NCBI GenBank assembly: GCA_963730535.1
Contig: CAVSRU010000012.1
Location: 868,001 to 932,000, forward strand
Reading direction: 5' to 3'
Source: DASSUW01 sp963730535
GTDB lineage: Bacteria > Actinomycetota > Thermoleophilia > Solirubrobacterales > Solirubrobacteraceae
DNA: 64,000 nt
Under the pieces are notes generated by a model. The model was not told where the DNA came from. It was given only the letters and a program-made list of their open reading frames with translations, and made no database searches. The position numbers were made by a program, and so were the translations under genes. Below are positions 15,185-24,038 of the stretch, piece by piece (position 1 is the stretch's first letter; the number at the start of each line of letters is the position of its first letter).

Positions 15185-16714
15185 CTACGGGAGGTCGATG
15201 CCGGTGGCGCCTTCGACGGCGCCGGTCGTGTCGTCGACCGTCTCCTGCACGGGGGTGGGGAGCGTCCCTGTGGTCCCGCCTTCGCCGATGGCCGGGGCGG
15301 TGACCTCGGGGGGCGTGACCTTCGGGGCGGCCGGCGGTGTGATCGGGAGCTCGACCTCCGTCGGAGCGGGGGGCACGACGTTCGGCGCGCTCGTCCCCGC
15401 GGGCGGGGTGATGCCGCCGAGTGCGCCGCCGAGGCCGCCGCCGCCGAGTGCGCCCCCGCCGCCGCCACCGCCGGTGACGGCCGGGACGATGTTCGCGGCG
15501 CCGTCGCTCCCGCCGCTGGAGCGAGGCGCCGCGCCCCCCTTCGAGCTCTTCTCTGCGGCGGTCGGCGGTCGTCGCGCGGTCGCCCCGCGTATTCCGCTTG
15601 CGCTCGGCGGCGGCTGGCCGCGTGGCGGCGCCCGTCGGCGCGGAGCCTTGCGCTCGCCCGCGTCGCGGCGCTCGAGGGCCGGACGCGACTGCTTGTCGGT
15701 GTCCGGGCCGGCGCTCACCACCTGCGTGCCCACGCCCGCCGCGCCGGCGCCGGCGACCAGGACGACGGCCGCGGTAGCCAGCTTGCCCCACCCTCCGGCG
15801 AGCTGCTCGGAGAACAGCGGGAGGTTCGCGAGCGAGGAGCCGGGAGCATCGGCGGCGCCCCCGCCCCCGCGCGAGCGCGTGAAGATCGGGAACGGCAGCA
15901 GGCCGGCGACCTTGGCGGCTGCGCGCCGGCGGAGCGGGACGTGGGTGAGGATCGCGGTGTCGAGACCGGCGGCCATCGCCTCGCGCCGGCACGGCTGGCA
16001 GTGCGAGATGTGGCGCGACAGGCGGCGCACATCGCGCGTGCCGAGCTGGTGCTCGGAGGCGGTGGCGATCAGATCCTGGATGCGCACGCAGCGGGCGCCG
16101 GTGACCAGCTCCTCGAACTCCTCCGTCAGGCGGCGGCGGGCGCGGAAGAGCGTGCTCTCGACGGCGGGGCGGCTCATGTTCATCCGCTCGCCGATCTCCT
16201 GGTAGGAGAGGCCCTCGAACTCGCGCAGGACGAGGATCTCGTGGTGCGCGTCCGACAGCCCGCCGAGCGCACCGCAGAGGGTGTCGAGGTCCTGCTTGGC
16301 GGCCACCGCGGCCTCGGGCGTGGGACCCGAGTTCACGAGCTTGCCGTAGTCGGCGGGAGCCAGGCCCTCGTCGGCCTCGATCGAGACCTCCTCGGTGCGC
16401 CGGGAGCGGCGGTACTGGTCGATGCAGGCGTTCTTGGCGATCTCGTAGATCCACGGCTTGAACGCGATCGGCCGCTCGGTCGCCCGCATGCGGCGCAGGG
16501 CGGAGACGAACACCTCCTGGGTGATGTCCTCGGCACGGCCGTGGTCCTTGACCATGCCGACCACGTACGCGTGGATCCGGCGCTGGTAGCGGGAGTAGAG
16601 CGCCTCGAAGGCCCGATCGTCGCCACGGCGCACGGCGACGACGAGGCGATCCTCGTCGACGTCGTCTGCAACGATGCTGGGCGCCTCGGCGACGCCGCTC
16701 AATGCGCTACCCAC
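15185..16714 (-). CDS. ECF sigma factor fused to zinc-finger anti-sigma domain, membrane span and disordered tail
   Basis: The protein has 509 residues from GTG 16714 behind a GGAAGGAAG ribosome site. Region 2 is at about 20-105 ('GRAEDITQEVFVSALRRM', 'FKPWIYEIAKNACIDQYRR') and region 4 at about 140-200 ('LSDAHHEILVLREFEGLSY', 'RPAVESTLFRARRRL'). A ZAS-like motif H235-x3-C239-x2-C242 follows. A membrane span at about 311-331 leads to a Gly/Pro/Thr-rich tail of about 170 residues that would lie outside the cell. The layout is the same as the protein at 980-2332, but the sequences are clearly different, so they are two members of one architectural class. Confidence 0.88.
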   Translation of the reverse strand: MGSALSGVAEAPSIVADDVDEDRLVVAVRRGDDRAFEALYSRYQRRIHAYVVGMVKDHGRAEDITQEVFVSALRRMRATERPIAFKPWIYEIAKNACIDQYRRSRRTEEVSIEADEGLAPADYGKLVNSGPTPEAAVAAKQDLDTLCGALGGLSDAHHEILVLREFEGLSYQEIGERMNMSRPAVESTLFRARRRLTEEFEELVTGARCVRIQDLIATASEHQLGTRDVRRLSRHISHCQPCRREAMAAGLDTAILTHVPLRRRAAAKVAGLLPFPIFTRSRGGGGAADAPGSSLANLPLFSEQLAGGWGKLATAAVVLVAGAGAAGVGTQVVSAGPDTDKQSRPALERRDAGERKAPRRRAPPRGQPPPSASGIRGATARRPPTAAEKSSKGGAAPRSSGGSDGAANIVPAVTGGGGGGGALGGGGLGGALGGITPPAGTSAPNVVPPAPTEVELPITPPAAPKVTPPEVTAPAIGEGGTTGTLPTPVQETVDDTTGAVEGATGIDLP

Positions 16715-16802
16715 GTAGAGCTTCCTTCCCCGCGCTGTCTCGGTTTACGCGTCTCGCGTCCGCCAAGCGCGAGGGCACAGCTCTCTGTTTGCCCGTTTTT
16801 CC

Positions 16803-17564
16803 ATGACTCGACTCCACTCGATCATCACGGCGCTGGACGAACTGCTCGACCCAGGCGCCTTCACCGACCTCGGGCCGAACGGGCTGCAGGTCCCAGGGCC
16901 GCAGGATGTGGAGCGGGTGGTGACGGGCGTTTCGGCCCAACGGGCGCTGGTGGAGCGCGCCGTGGAGGAGCGCGCGCAGCTCGTTCTCGTCCACCACGGG
17001 CTGTTCTGGGACTTCCTCCCGGCGGGGCTCACCCCCACCCTCGCCGAGCGCCTGCGACCCCTGTTCAAGCACGACATCGCGCTCGCCGCTTATCACCTGC
17101 CGCTCGACGGCCACGCGGAGCTCGGGAACAACGCCATCCTGGCCGAGCGCCTCGGCTGCGAGCGCCACGAGCCGTTCGGCATCTACCGGGGGGCGGCGAT
17201 CGGCCGCGCCGGCACCTTCCCCGGCGAGGGGATCGCGGCCGCCGACCTGTTCACGCGCGTGCGCGAGCTGACCGACCGCGAGCCCACCGTGTTCGACGCC
17301 GGCCCCGACCGCGTGCGGCGGATCGGCATCGTGTCGGGCAGCGGCGCCGACTCGCTGCCCGAGGCGATCGAGCTCGGGCTCGACGCCTTGCTGACCGGCG
17401 AGCCGCGCGAGCACGTGATGGCCGACGCGCGCGAGGCGGGCATCCACTTCATCGCGGCCGGCCACTACGCCACGGAGACGTTCGGCGTCCGCGCGCTCGG
17501 CGACTGGCTCGCGCAGCGCTTCGGGATCGACCACGTCTGGGTCGACATCCCGAACCCCGTTTGA
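16803..17564 (+). CDS. Nif3-like dinuclear metal centre protein
   Basis: This 253-residue protein is of the Nif3/YbgI (DUF34) family. The metal ligands are visible as 'LVLVHHGLFW' (His-His), 'AAYHLPLDGH' (His and Asp) and the C-terminal 'IAAGHYATETFG' (His and Glu). The N-terminus 'LGPNGLQVPG' matches the conserved NGLQ motif. Family members form toroidal hexamers. Their enzymatic role is unsettled. It is divergent from the sigma factor. Confidence 0.88.
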   Translation: MTRLHSIITALDELLDPGAFTDLGPNGLQVPGPQDVERVVTGVSAQRALVERAVEERAQLVLVHHGLFWDFLPAGLTPTLAERLRPLFKHDIALAAYHLPLDGHAELGNNAILAERLGCERHEPFGIYRGAAIGRAGTFPGEGIAAADLFTRVRELTDREPTVFDAGPDRVRRIGIVSGSGADSLPEAIELGLDALLTGEPREHVMADAREAGIHFIAAGHYATETFGVRALGDWLAQRFGIDHVWVDIPNPV

Positions 17565-17609
17565 AGGCCCGACCTACCGTGATGTTTAGGTCATATTGAG
17601 CAGATGTTG

Positions 17610-17638
17610 TTGATGCCGTCCACGCCACGCGCTACCGT
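17610..17638 (+). promoter_or_regulatory. Promoter TTGATG-17-TACCGT
   Basis: TTGATG (17610-17615) and TACCGT (17633-17638) are exactly 17 bases apart, the clearest sigma-70-type pair in the window. Transcription would begin about 35 bases before the ATG of the small HTH gene. The stretch just upstream (17575-17615) is less GC-rich than its surroundings. Confidence 0.6.
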
Positions 17639-17678
17639 CCTGCCCCACGTGGCAAACCTCACAGGAGGCACCAGTACG

Positions 17679-17867
17679 ATGGCAATCCACCTCACGCCCA
17701 CGGAACTCGCGCGCGAGGCAGGTATGGAGCGACGCGACGTCATCGAGAAGTGCATGGAAATGGGCGTGCCAATCTTCCAAGGCCGAATCGACAAGACCCT
17801 GTTCCAAGCGAACCTCAGCGAACAGGCATCGGCCTCGACCTCCACAGCTCAGGTAGCCGCAGCCTGA
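17679..17867 (+). CDS. Small helix-turn-helix-like protein, 62 aa
   Basis: ATG 17679 has an AGGAGG ribosome site 10 bases upstream and follows a good promoter. 'LTPTELAREAGMERRDVIEK' reads as helix-turn-helix, and 'GVPIFQGRIDKTLF' as a short wing, much like excisionase/MerR-type winged domains. A Ser/Ala-rich tail closes it. Codon use is less extreme in GC than neighbouring genes (CAA, GAA and AAT-type codons occur). It may be a small nucleoid or regulatory DNA-binding protein. The role is inference. Confidence 0.65.
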   Translation: MAIHLTPTELAREAGMERRDVIEKCMEMGVPIFQGRIDKTLFQANLSEQASASTSTAQVAAA

Positions 17868-17901
17868 GTCCCTTCCGGCGCCGGTGAGCAGGCGTCGCGC
17901 A

Positions 17902-17907
17902 TACAAT
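17902..17907 (+). promoter_or_regulatory. -10 box TACAAT of the acyl-CoA synthetase gene
   Basis: TACAAT lies 32 bases before ATG 17940. A GAGGAGGAG ribosome site sits in between. No clear -35 is present. Confidence 0.5.
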
Positions 17908-17939
17908 CGCGCTCTGTAAGTTCCCCTGAGGAGGAGCGC

Positions 17940-19733
17940 ATGGAGTCCAGCACGGCTAGCCCGCAGTCGACCGGCTCGCGGACGATCGCCGACCTGATGG
18001 CGCTGGCCGCTAAGCGGTACGGCGACCGGCCGGCGGTCAAGTTCAAGCGCGGCGACGAGTGGATCGAGGTGTCGTACAGCGAGGTCGGCGAGATCGTCTC
18101 CGAGATCGCCCGTGGCCTGATCGACCTCGGCCTCGAGGCGGGCGACCGCGCTGCCGTCCTCTGCTCCACCCGTCCCGAGTGGACGTACGCGAGCTTCGGC
18201 ATCGCGAGCGCCGGCGGGGTCGTGGTGCCGATCTACCCCACCAACTCGCCCGAGGAGTGCGAGTGGGTGGCGAGCAACTCGGAGGCGCGCTTCGTCATCT
18301 GCGAGGACGCGAGCCAGGTCGCCAAGCTCGCCCAGGTCCGCGACCGCCTGCCGGCGCTCGAGGCGGTCGTCGTCATCGACCCCTCCGGTGACGTGGGCGA
18401 CGCGATGTCGCTCGACGACCTGCGCGAGCGCGGCCGCGGGCGCGACGTCGCCGAGGTCGCCGAGCGGTCCGCGGCGGTCAAGCAGGAGGACCCGTACACG
18501 TTCATCTACACGTCGGGCACGACCGGTCCGCCGAAGGGCTGCGTGCTGGCCCACGGCAACTACCGCTCGGTCGTCGACATGTGCTTGCACGCGAGCATCC
18601 TCCACGAGGGCGATGTCGTCTACCTCTACCTCCCGCTCGCCCACTCGTTCGCGCTGCTGATCGAGCTGATCGCGATCGACCTGGGCGGCACGATCGCCTA
18701 CTGGGGCGGCGATCCGAAGCAGATCGTGCCCGAGCTGATGGCGGTCAAGCCGCACTACCTGCCGTCGGTCCCGCGCATCTTCGAGAAGATCTACACGCTC
18801 GTCACTTCCACCAACGACCCGGAGAAGATCAAGGCCGCGACGCAGCTCGGCCTCACGGTCCGGCAGCTCCAGGACGCCGGCCAGCCGGTGCCGGAGCAGC
18901 TCCAGCAGGCGTTCGACAAGGCCGACCAGGAGCTCTACGCCAACGTCCGCAACGTCTTCGGCGGCCGCCTGCGCCAGGCGACCAGCGGCGCGGCCCCGAT
19001 CGCCCAGGAGATCCTCGAGTTCTTCTACGCCTGCGGCGTGCCGGTGCTCGAGGGGTACGGGATGACGGAGACGGCCACCGCGTCCACGGTGTCCACCAAG
19101 GAGTCGTACAGGTTCGGCACCGTCGGCCAGCCGCTGCCGGGCGCGGAGGTCCGGATCGCCGACGACGGCGAGATCCTCATCCGCGGGCCGCACATCTTCG
19201 GCGGCTACTACAAGATGGAGGACAAGTCGTTCGGCGCGATCGAGGACGGCTGGCTGCACACCGGCGACCTCGGGGCGCTCGACGAGGACGGCTTCCTCAG
19301 CATCACCGGCCGCAAGAAGGACATCATCATCACGGCCGGGGGCAAGAACCTGACGCCCGCCAACCTCGAGAACGACCTCAAGCAGTCGCGCTGGATCTCC
19401 CAGGCGGTCATGCACGGCGACCGCCGCCCGTACCCGGTGGTGCTGATCACGCTCGACCCGGAGGAGATGCCGAACTTCGCCAACGAGCACGGGCTGCCCG
19501 CCGACGACCCCGCCGCGCTGGCCGCCGAGCCCAAGGTGCAGGAGCTCGTCCAGGGCATCCTCGACGAGGTCAACAGCCGCTACGCGCGGGTCGAGCAGAT
19601 CAAGAAGTTCGTGATCCTCGACCACGACCTCTCGCAGGAGACCGGCGAGCTGACGCCGACGCTCAAGGTCAAGCGCAACGTGGTCAACGAGAAGTACGCC
19701 GCCCTCTTCGACCGGCTCTACGCGGACGGCTAG
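17940..19733 (+). CDS. Long-chain fatty acyl-CoA synthetase (AMP-forming)
   Basis: The 597-residue enzyme is of the FadD15-like class. It has the AMP-binding motif 'FIYTSGTTGPPKGCVLAHGN' (about residue 187), 'YLPLAHSFALLIELIA', the A5 motif 'LEGYGMTETA', 'GWLHTGDLGALDEDGFLSI' and 'TGRKKDIIITAGGKNLTPANLE', and ends with the C-terminal 'LTPTLKVKRNVV'. It activates fatty acids for lipid synthesis or degradation at the inner face of the membrane. The ribosome site GAGGAGG supports ATG 17940. The stop shares CTAG with the convergent patatin gene. Confidence 0.92.
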   Translation: MESSTASPQSTGSRTIADLMALAAKRYGDRPAVKFKRGDEWIEVSYSEVGEIVSEIARGLIDLGLEAGDRAAVLCSTRPEWTYASFGIASAGGVVVPIYPTNSPEECEWVASNSEARFVICEDASQVAKLAQVRDRLPALEAVVVIDPSGDVGDAMSLDDLRERGRGRDVAEVAERSAAVKQEDPYTFIYTSGTTGPPKGCVLAHGNYRSVVDMCLHASILHEGDVVYLYLPLAHSFALLIELIAIDLGGTIAYWGGDPKQIVPELMAVKPHYLPSVPRIFEKIYTLVTSTNDPEKIKAATQLGLTVRQLQDAGQPVPEQLQQAFDKADQELYANVRNVFGGRLRQATSGAAPIAQEILEFFYACGVPVLEGYGMTETATASTVSTKESYRFGTVGQPLPGAEVRIADDGEILIRGPHIFGGYYKMEDKSFGAIEDGWLHTGDLGALDEDGFLSITGRKKDIIITAGGKNLTPANLENDLKQSRWISQAVMHGDRRPYPVVLITLDPEEMPNFANEHGLPADDPAALAAEPKVQELVQGILDEVNSRYARVEQIKKFVILDHDLSQETGELTPTLKVKRNVVNEKYAALFDRLYADG

Positions 19734-20983
19734 TCGCCGGCTGACTGACGCAGCAGCGCGCCCGTGGTCTGCTCGAGGATCCGGCGCCAGGCGCGGGACT
19801 TCTCCTCCTTCTCGGAGGCGAAGTGCCGCACGACCTTGCGCACGCGCGTGGCCGAGAGCTCGATCCCGTGGCGCGCGGTGACCTCGCGCAGGTCCTCGTA
19901 GTCGGCCGCGAGCTTGACCGTGACGGACTGGAACCCGTGACGGGCGACCTCGAGCCGCGACCGGTAGTCGAGGATGTTCGTCTGGAACATCAGCTCGTCG
20001 TCGGTGTCCGGCTCGATGAGGATGATGTCGACGCCCGGGTAGCGCTCTCGCCAGCCACGGGCCACCTCGTGCAGCCGCTGGTAGCCGAGCAGCTTGAACG
20101 TCTGGTAGCCGATCTTGGGGAACCCCATGTCCGACACCCGGCGGGTGCGGGTGCCGAACAGCGTCGGGATCTCCTTCGTGAAGTCGTTGACGTACGGGAC
20201 CAGCGGGTTGACGACCACGATCAGCTTCGCGCCCGCCTCGACCGCGATGTCGAGGTTGGTGGTCGAGACGATGCCGCCGTCAACCAGCTCGCGGTCCTTG
20301 AGCCGCGCGGGCTGGAAGACCATCGGGAGCGCGGTGGAGGCACGGACGGCGGCGGAGATCGGCACGTCGTCCCAGCCCGGGCCGCCGAGCACGATCCGCT
20401 CGCAGGTGTCGAGGTCGGTGGCGGCCAGGTACAGCTCGCTGCCGAGCTTGCGGAAGTCGTCCGTGCGGTCGGGGTCGGCGAGCACGGTGCGCATGTACTC
20501 CTCGATGCCCGAGCCGGTGTACAGGCCCGAGGGGAGCAGGTCGGCGAGCGCGACGACCAGATCGACCGGCGACAGCGAGGGCAGCGAGCGCCCCACGTCC
20601 CGCAGCACGCCGAGCAGGTGGAACGGCAGCCGCACGCCCTTGGCCACGAACTCGCGGTAGTTGGGGCGCAGCAGCATGTCGAGCGACACGGTGTCGAACG
20701 CCCCCGCGCCCTGATCGTTGACCACGCGCATCATCTGCTCGGGCGTGACGCCGTTGGCCGCCAGGGCGGCGATCAGCGAGCCCGCGCTGGTGCCGACGTA
20801 CACGTCGAACTGGTTGACGGTGCGGTCGACCGCCAGGAGATCCAGCGCGCGCAGCGCGCCGATCTCGTACACCCCGCCCGTGAACCCGCCACCGCCCAGG
20901 ACGAGCGCGGTCTTCGAGCGCTTCCGCCCGCGTCGGCGCCGGGGCGAGCGGGTCCCTGTCTCGAGCTCCACGACGTTGCCCAT
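19730..20983 (-). CDS. Patatin-like phospholipase
   Basis: The start is chosen at ATG 20983, which gives 417 residues. The oxyanion loop 'LVLGGGGFTGGVYEIG' follows a basic N-terminus, the nucleophile lies in 'GTSAGS' (GxSxG), and the dyad Asp in 'LVDGGIVSTTN'. It should hydrolyse acyl esters of lipids. A TACACT box ends 11 bases before the ATG. The C-terminus 'SEKEEKSRAWRRILEQTTG' is charged and helical. It converges on the acyl-CoA synthetase gene, so the pair may serve lipid turnover, although this is only position. Confidence 0.85.
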   Translation of the reverse strand: MGNVVELETGTRSPRRRRGRKRSKTALVLGGGGFTGGVYEIGALRALDLLAVDRTVNQFDVYVGTSAGSLIAALAANGVTPEQMMRVVNDQGAGAFDTVSLDMLLRPNYREFVAKGVRLPFHLLGVLRDVGRSLPSLSPVDLVVALADLLPSGLYTGSGIEEYMRTVLADPDRTDDFRKLGSELYLAATDLDTCERIVLGGPGWDDVPISAAVRASTALPMVFQPARLKDRELVDGGIVSTTNLDIAVEAGAKLIVVVNPLVPYVNDFTKEIPTLFGTRTRRVSDMGFPKIGYQTFKLLGYQRLHEVARGWRERYPGVDIILIEPDTDDELMFQTNILDYRSRLEVARHGFQSVTVKLAADYEDLREVTARHGIELSATRVRKVVRHFASEKEEKSRAWRRILEQTTGALLRQSAGD

Positions 20984-21057
20984 CGGTGCCAGCGAGTGTA
21001 CGGTGCCGTCCGGGCGGCGCCGCGACTTCGGCCGTCCACAGGGGTTTCCACGCACCG

Positions 21058-22266
21058 ATGGCTCGGATCGCCTTCATCGTGGCGCTGCTCGCCGCGCTCG
21101 TCCTCTCGCCCGCCGCCCAGGCCGCGGGTCCCGCCGCCACAGCACGTGCCCTGGACCGTCAGATGCAGCGCGCCGGCGCGTACTCGGGCGCCTACGTCGT
21201 CGACCTCGACTCGGGGCAGGAGCTCTACGCGCGGGCGGCCGACGTGGCCCGCATCCCGGCCTCGGTGAACAAGCTGTACACGACGGCGGCGGCGATCCGC
21301 GCCTACGGGCGCCTGGGTCAGCTCACCACCCAGGTGCTCGGCGACGCGGCGCCCGACGACAAGGGCGTCGTGGCCGGCAACCTCTACCTGCGCGGTAACG
21401 GCGACCCGAGCTTCGGCCCCACGCAGGCGGCGGGTCTGGCACGCGTGCTGGTCGGGAGCGGGCTCACGCGCGTGACCGGGACGGTGATCGGCGACGAGTC
21501 GCACTTCGACGCGCTGCGCGGCGGGCCGTCCTCCGGCTACCGCACCGATTACTGGGTCGGGCCGCTCAGCGCGCTCTCCTTCAACCACGGTGTGACCGCC
21601 GACCGCTACCGCCGCTTCCAGACCGACCCCGCCCGTTACGCGGCCCAGAAGTTCCGGCTCGAGCTCCGGCGCCTCGGCGTGCGCGTCGCCACGGGTGCCC
21701 GCGCGGGCGTGACTCCGCCGAGCGCCGCGGCGCTCGGCGAGTGGGCATCGCCCCGCATGGCGCGGCTCGCGCGCGCCACCAACCGGCCGTCGGACAACTA
21801 CTACGCCGAGACGCTGCTGAAGGCGCTCGGGGCCGACCACGGGAGCGGCGGGACGACCGCCGCCGGCGCGGCGGTGGCGCGGCGCGAGGCGGCCGCCTAC
21901 GGCGCGCGGCCCGCCATCGTCGACGGCTCGGGCCTCAGCCGTGCCAACCGCACCTCTCCCCGCGACGTGGTCGAGCTGCTCGCCGGCATGGCTGCCAGCC
22001 CCCGCACCGCCAACCCGATGCGCCTCTCGCTCTCGATCGCCGGCCGCGCGGGGACGCTCTCCAACCGCATGCGGCGCTCCGCGGCCCGTGGGCGCTGCCG
22101 CGCCAAGACCGGCACGATCGCCGGCGTCTCCAACCTCGCCGGGTACTGCGTCTCGCACAGCGGCGGCCGGACGGCGTTCGCGTTCCTGATGAACGGGATC
22201 AGCGTCTGGAACGCGCACCCGCTGCAGGACCGCATGGCGGCCGCGTTGGCCCGTTACCAGGGCTGA
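21058..22266 (+). CDS. dacB: D-alanyl-D-alanine carboxypeptidase/endopeptidase, PBP4 class
   Basis: ATG 21058 opens an export signal (MARIAFIVALLAALVLSPAA, cut near AQA-AG). The penicillin-binding motifs are in place: SxxK in 'RIPASVNKLYTTAAA', SxN in 'RPSDNYYAETLLKALG' and KTG in 'RAKTGTIAGVSNLAGYC'. At 402 residues it has the inserted domain typical of class-C PBP4. It trims peptidoglycan peptides in the cell wall. The stop lies directly against the convergent histidine-kinase stop (TGATCA). Confidence 0.9.
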   Translation: MARIAFIVALLAALVLSPAAQAAGPAATARALDRQMQRAGAYSGAYVVDLDSGQELYARAADVARIPASVNKLYTTAAAIRAYGRLGQLTTQVLGDAAPDDKGVVAGNLYLRGNGDPSFGPTQAAGLARVLVGSGLTRVTGTVIGDESHFDALRGGPSSGYRTDYWVGPLSALSFNHGVTADRYRRFQTDPARYAAQKFRLELRRLGVRVATGARAGVTPPSAAALGEWASPRMARLARATNRPSDNYYAETLLKALGADHGSGGTTAAGAAVARREAAAYGARPAIVDGSGLSRANRTSPRDVVELLAGMAASPRTANPMRLSLSIAGRAGTLSNRMRRSAARGRCRAKTGTIAGVSNLAGYCVSHSGGRTAFAFLMNGISVWNAHPLQDRMAAALARYQG

Positions 22267-23991
22267 TCAGCCGCAGGGGATCTCCGCCCGCACCCGCGTG
22301 CCGCCGCCCTCCGGGCTCCAGACCCGCAGGCTCCCGTCGAGCGACTCCACGCGGTCGGCCAGGCCGCGAAGGCCCGAGCCCTCGCCCTCGGTGGCGCCGC
22401 CGCAGCCGTCGTCGACGACCTCGACGACCAGCTCGCCGTTCGTGCGCGCGACCTCGACGGTCACTGCCGAGGCGTGGGCGTACTTGGTGACATTGGTGAG
22501 GCTCTCCGCGACGAGGTAGTAGGCCGCGACCTCGTGCGCCGCCGGCAGCCGGTCACGCAGGCGCAGGTGCAGGTCGACCGGCAGCGGCGAGCGCGCCACG
22601 AGCCCCTCGAGCGCGACCTCGAGCCCGTAGTCGGTGAGCACGGCCGGGTGCAGCCCGCGCGCGATCTCGCGCAGCTCGCCGAGCGAGCTCGCCAGCTCGC
22701 TGCGCAGGCCGGCGATCTGCGCTTGCGCCTCGGGGTTACCGCCGTAGCGGGCCTCGAGGCTGCCGAGCTCGAGCGAGAGCGCCACGAGCCGCTGCTGGGC
22801 GCCGTCGTGCAGGTTGCGCTCCAGCCGGCGCCGCTCGTCCTGCGTGGCCGCGAGGATGCGCGCCCGCGAGTTGCGCAGCTCGTCCAGCTGGGCGCGCAGC
22901 TCGGCCTGCAGGCGCGCGTTCTCGAGCGTGAAGCCGGCGGCGGCCGTGACCGCGTCGAGCAGCGCCGAGTCGCTCAGCAGCGCGTCGTCGTGCTCCAGCG
23001 CGGCGATCCGCTGCCCATCCCGGTCGATCGGCGTGATCGCCCGCCCAGGGACAGGCTGGACCTCGACCGGCTGCCCGTCGCTGTCGGCGTACGCGCCATA
23101 CTCGGGCAGCCAGTAGGCGACCTTGAGGGTCGGGTCGTGCAGCGCGCGGGCGAGCGCGCCGCGCAGCTGCTCCGGCGCGATGTCGCCCCGCAGGCTGAGG
23201 ATGAGGTCGCCGATCCCCGTGTGGGCGAAGCGAGCCCGCACCATCTGGGTCAGCATCGCGATCGGCACCGACGTGAACACGACGAAGTAGAGCCAGATGA
23301 GGTCACGCGGGATCTGCTCGGCGATCTTGTCGACGATGAAGATCGCCGTGAAGAAGAAGAGCGTGATGCTTCCCACGAGCGCCGGCATCAGCACCCGGCG
23401 CCGGGCGCTGCTGGAGCGCCACCAGCGGTGCGCGATCAGCACGGCCAGCGCGAGCTGGCACGAGGCGAGCGTCACCCGCTGCACGGTGTCGACGTGGTCA
23501 GCGGTCTCGGCGTCCGGCCAGAACGCGAGCAGGTTGGCCGGCAGGCTCGGATCCTCGGCCGGAAGGAAGGACATCCACAGCAGCTCGAGCGGCCCGAGCG
23601 CCACCAGCACCGGCACGGCGATCCAGATGTCGCGCCGGGAGCCCAGGCGCCCGGTCGGGAAGTAGAGCATGAGCAGTACGAACACCGCGATCGCGAAGTC
23701 CTGGCCGATGATCCCGACGGTGAGCCCCAGCGCTGTCAGCGTGGGGAGCACGAGCAGCGAAGTCGCCCGCAGGACCCCGAACACGATCATCAGCGGGCCG
23801 ACCGGGTTCAGCGGCTCGCGGTACCACGCGATCGCGCCGCAGCCCACGAAGGAGAGCGAGATCAGCGCGATCAGGACCCACTCGCGCATGTCCGGGGGGT
23901 CGTGGACGATGAGCGACGCCAGCGCCGCGCCCGCGCCGTAGAGCGCGAGCAGGGGCCAGACCCACCGCGTTCGGATCAAGAAGCCAGCCAC
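22267..23991 (-). CDS. Orphan NarL-class membrane histidine kinase
   Basis: GTG 23991 with a GGAAGGAGG ribosome site gives 574 residues. Seven or eight hydrophobic spans cover about 10-250. After a soluble sensor segment of about 100 residues comes the HisKA_3 helix with the phospho-acceptor H395 in 'LERNLHDGAQQRLVAL', then the N-box 'ESLTNVTKYAHA' and the G-box 'VVDDGCGG', 'GLRGLADRV'. No response regulator is adjacent. The longer open frame reaching to 26388 is antisense or out of frame to ligA and surE and is not part of it. Confidence 0.88.
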   Translation of the reverse strand: MAGFLIRTRWVWPLLALYGAGAALASLIVHDPPDMREWVLIALISLSFVGCGAIAWYREPLNPVGPLMIVFGVLRATSLLVLPTLTALGLTVGIIGQDFAIAVFVLLMLYFPTGRLGSRRDIWIAVPVLVALGPLELLWMSFLPAEDPSLPANLLAFWPDAETADHVDTVQRVTLASCQLALAVLIAHRWWRSSSARRRVLMPALVGSITLFFFTAIFIVDKIAEQIPRDLIWLYFVVFTSVPIAMLTQMVRARFAHTGIGDLILSLRGDIAPEQLRGALARALHDPTLKVAYWLPEYGAYADSDGQPVEVQPVPGRAITPIDRDGQRIAALEHDDALLSDSALLDAVTAAAGFTLENARLQAELRAQLDELRNSRARILAATQDERRRLERNLHDGAQQRLVALSLELGSLEARYGGNPEAQAQIAGLRSELASSLGELREIARGLHPAVLTDYGLEVALEGLVARSPLPVDLHLRLRDRLPAAHEVAAYYLVAESLTNVTKYAHASAVTVEVARTNGELVVEVVDDGCGGATEGEGSGLRGLADRVESLDGSLRVWSPEGGGTRVRAEIPCG

Positions 23992-24038
23992 GGGCGGTCC
24001 CTCCTTCCGGTCGCCCTGGGGCGACCATACCGGGCGTC

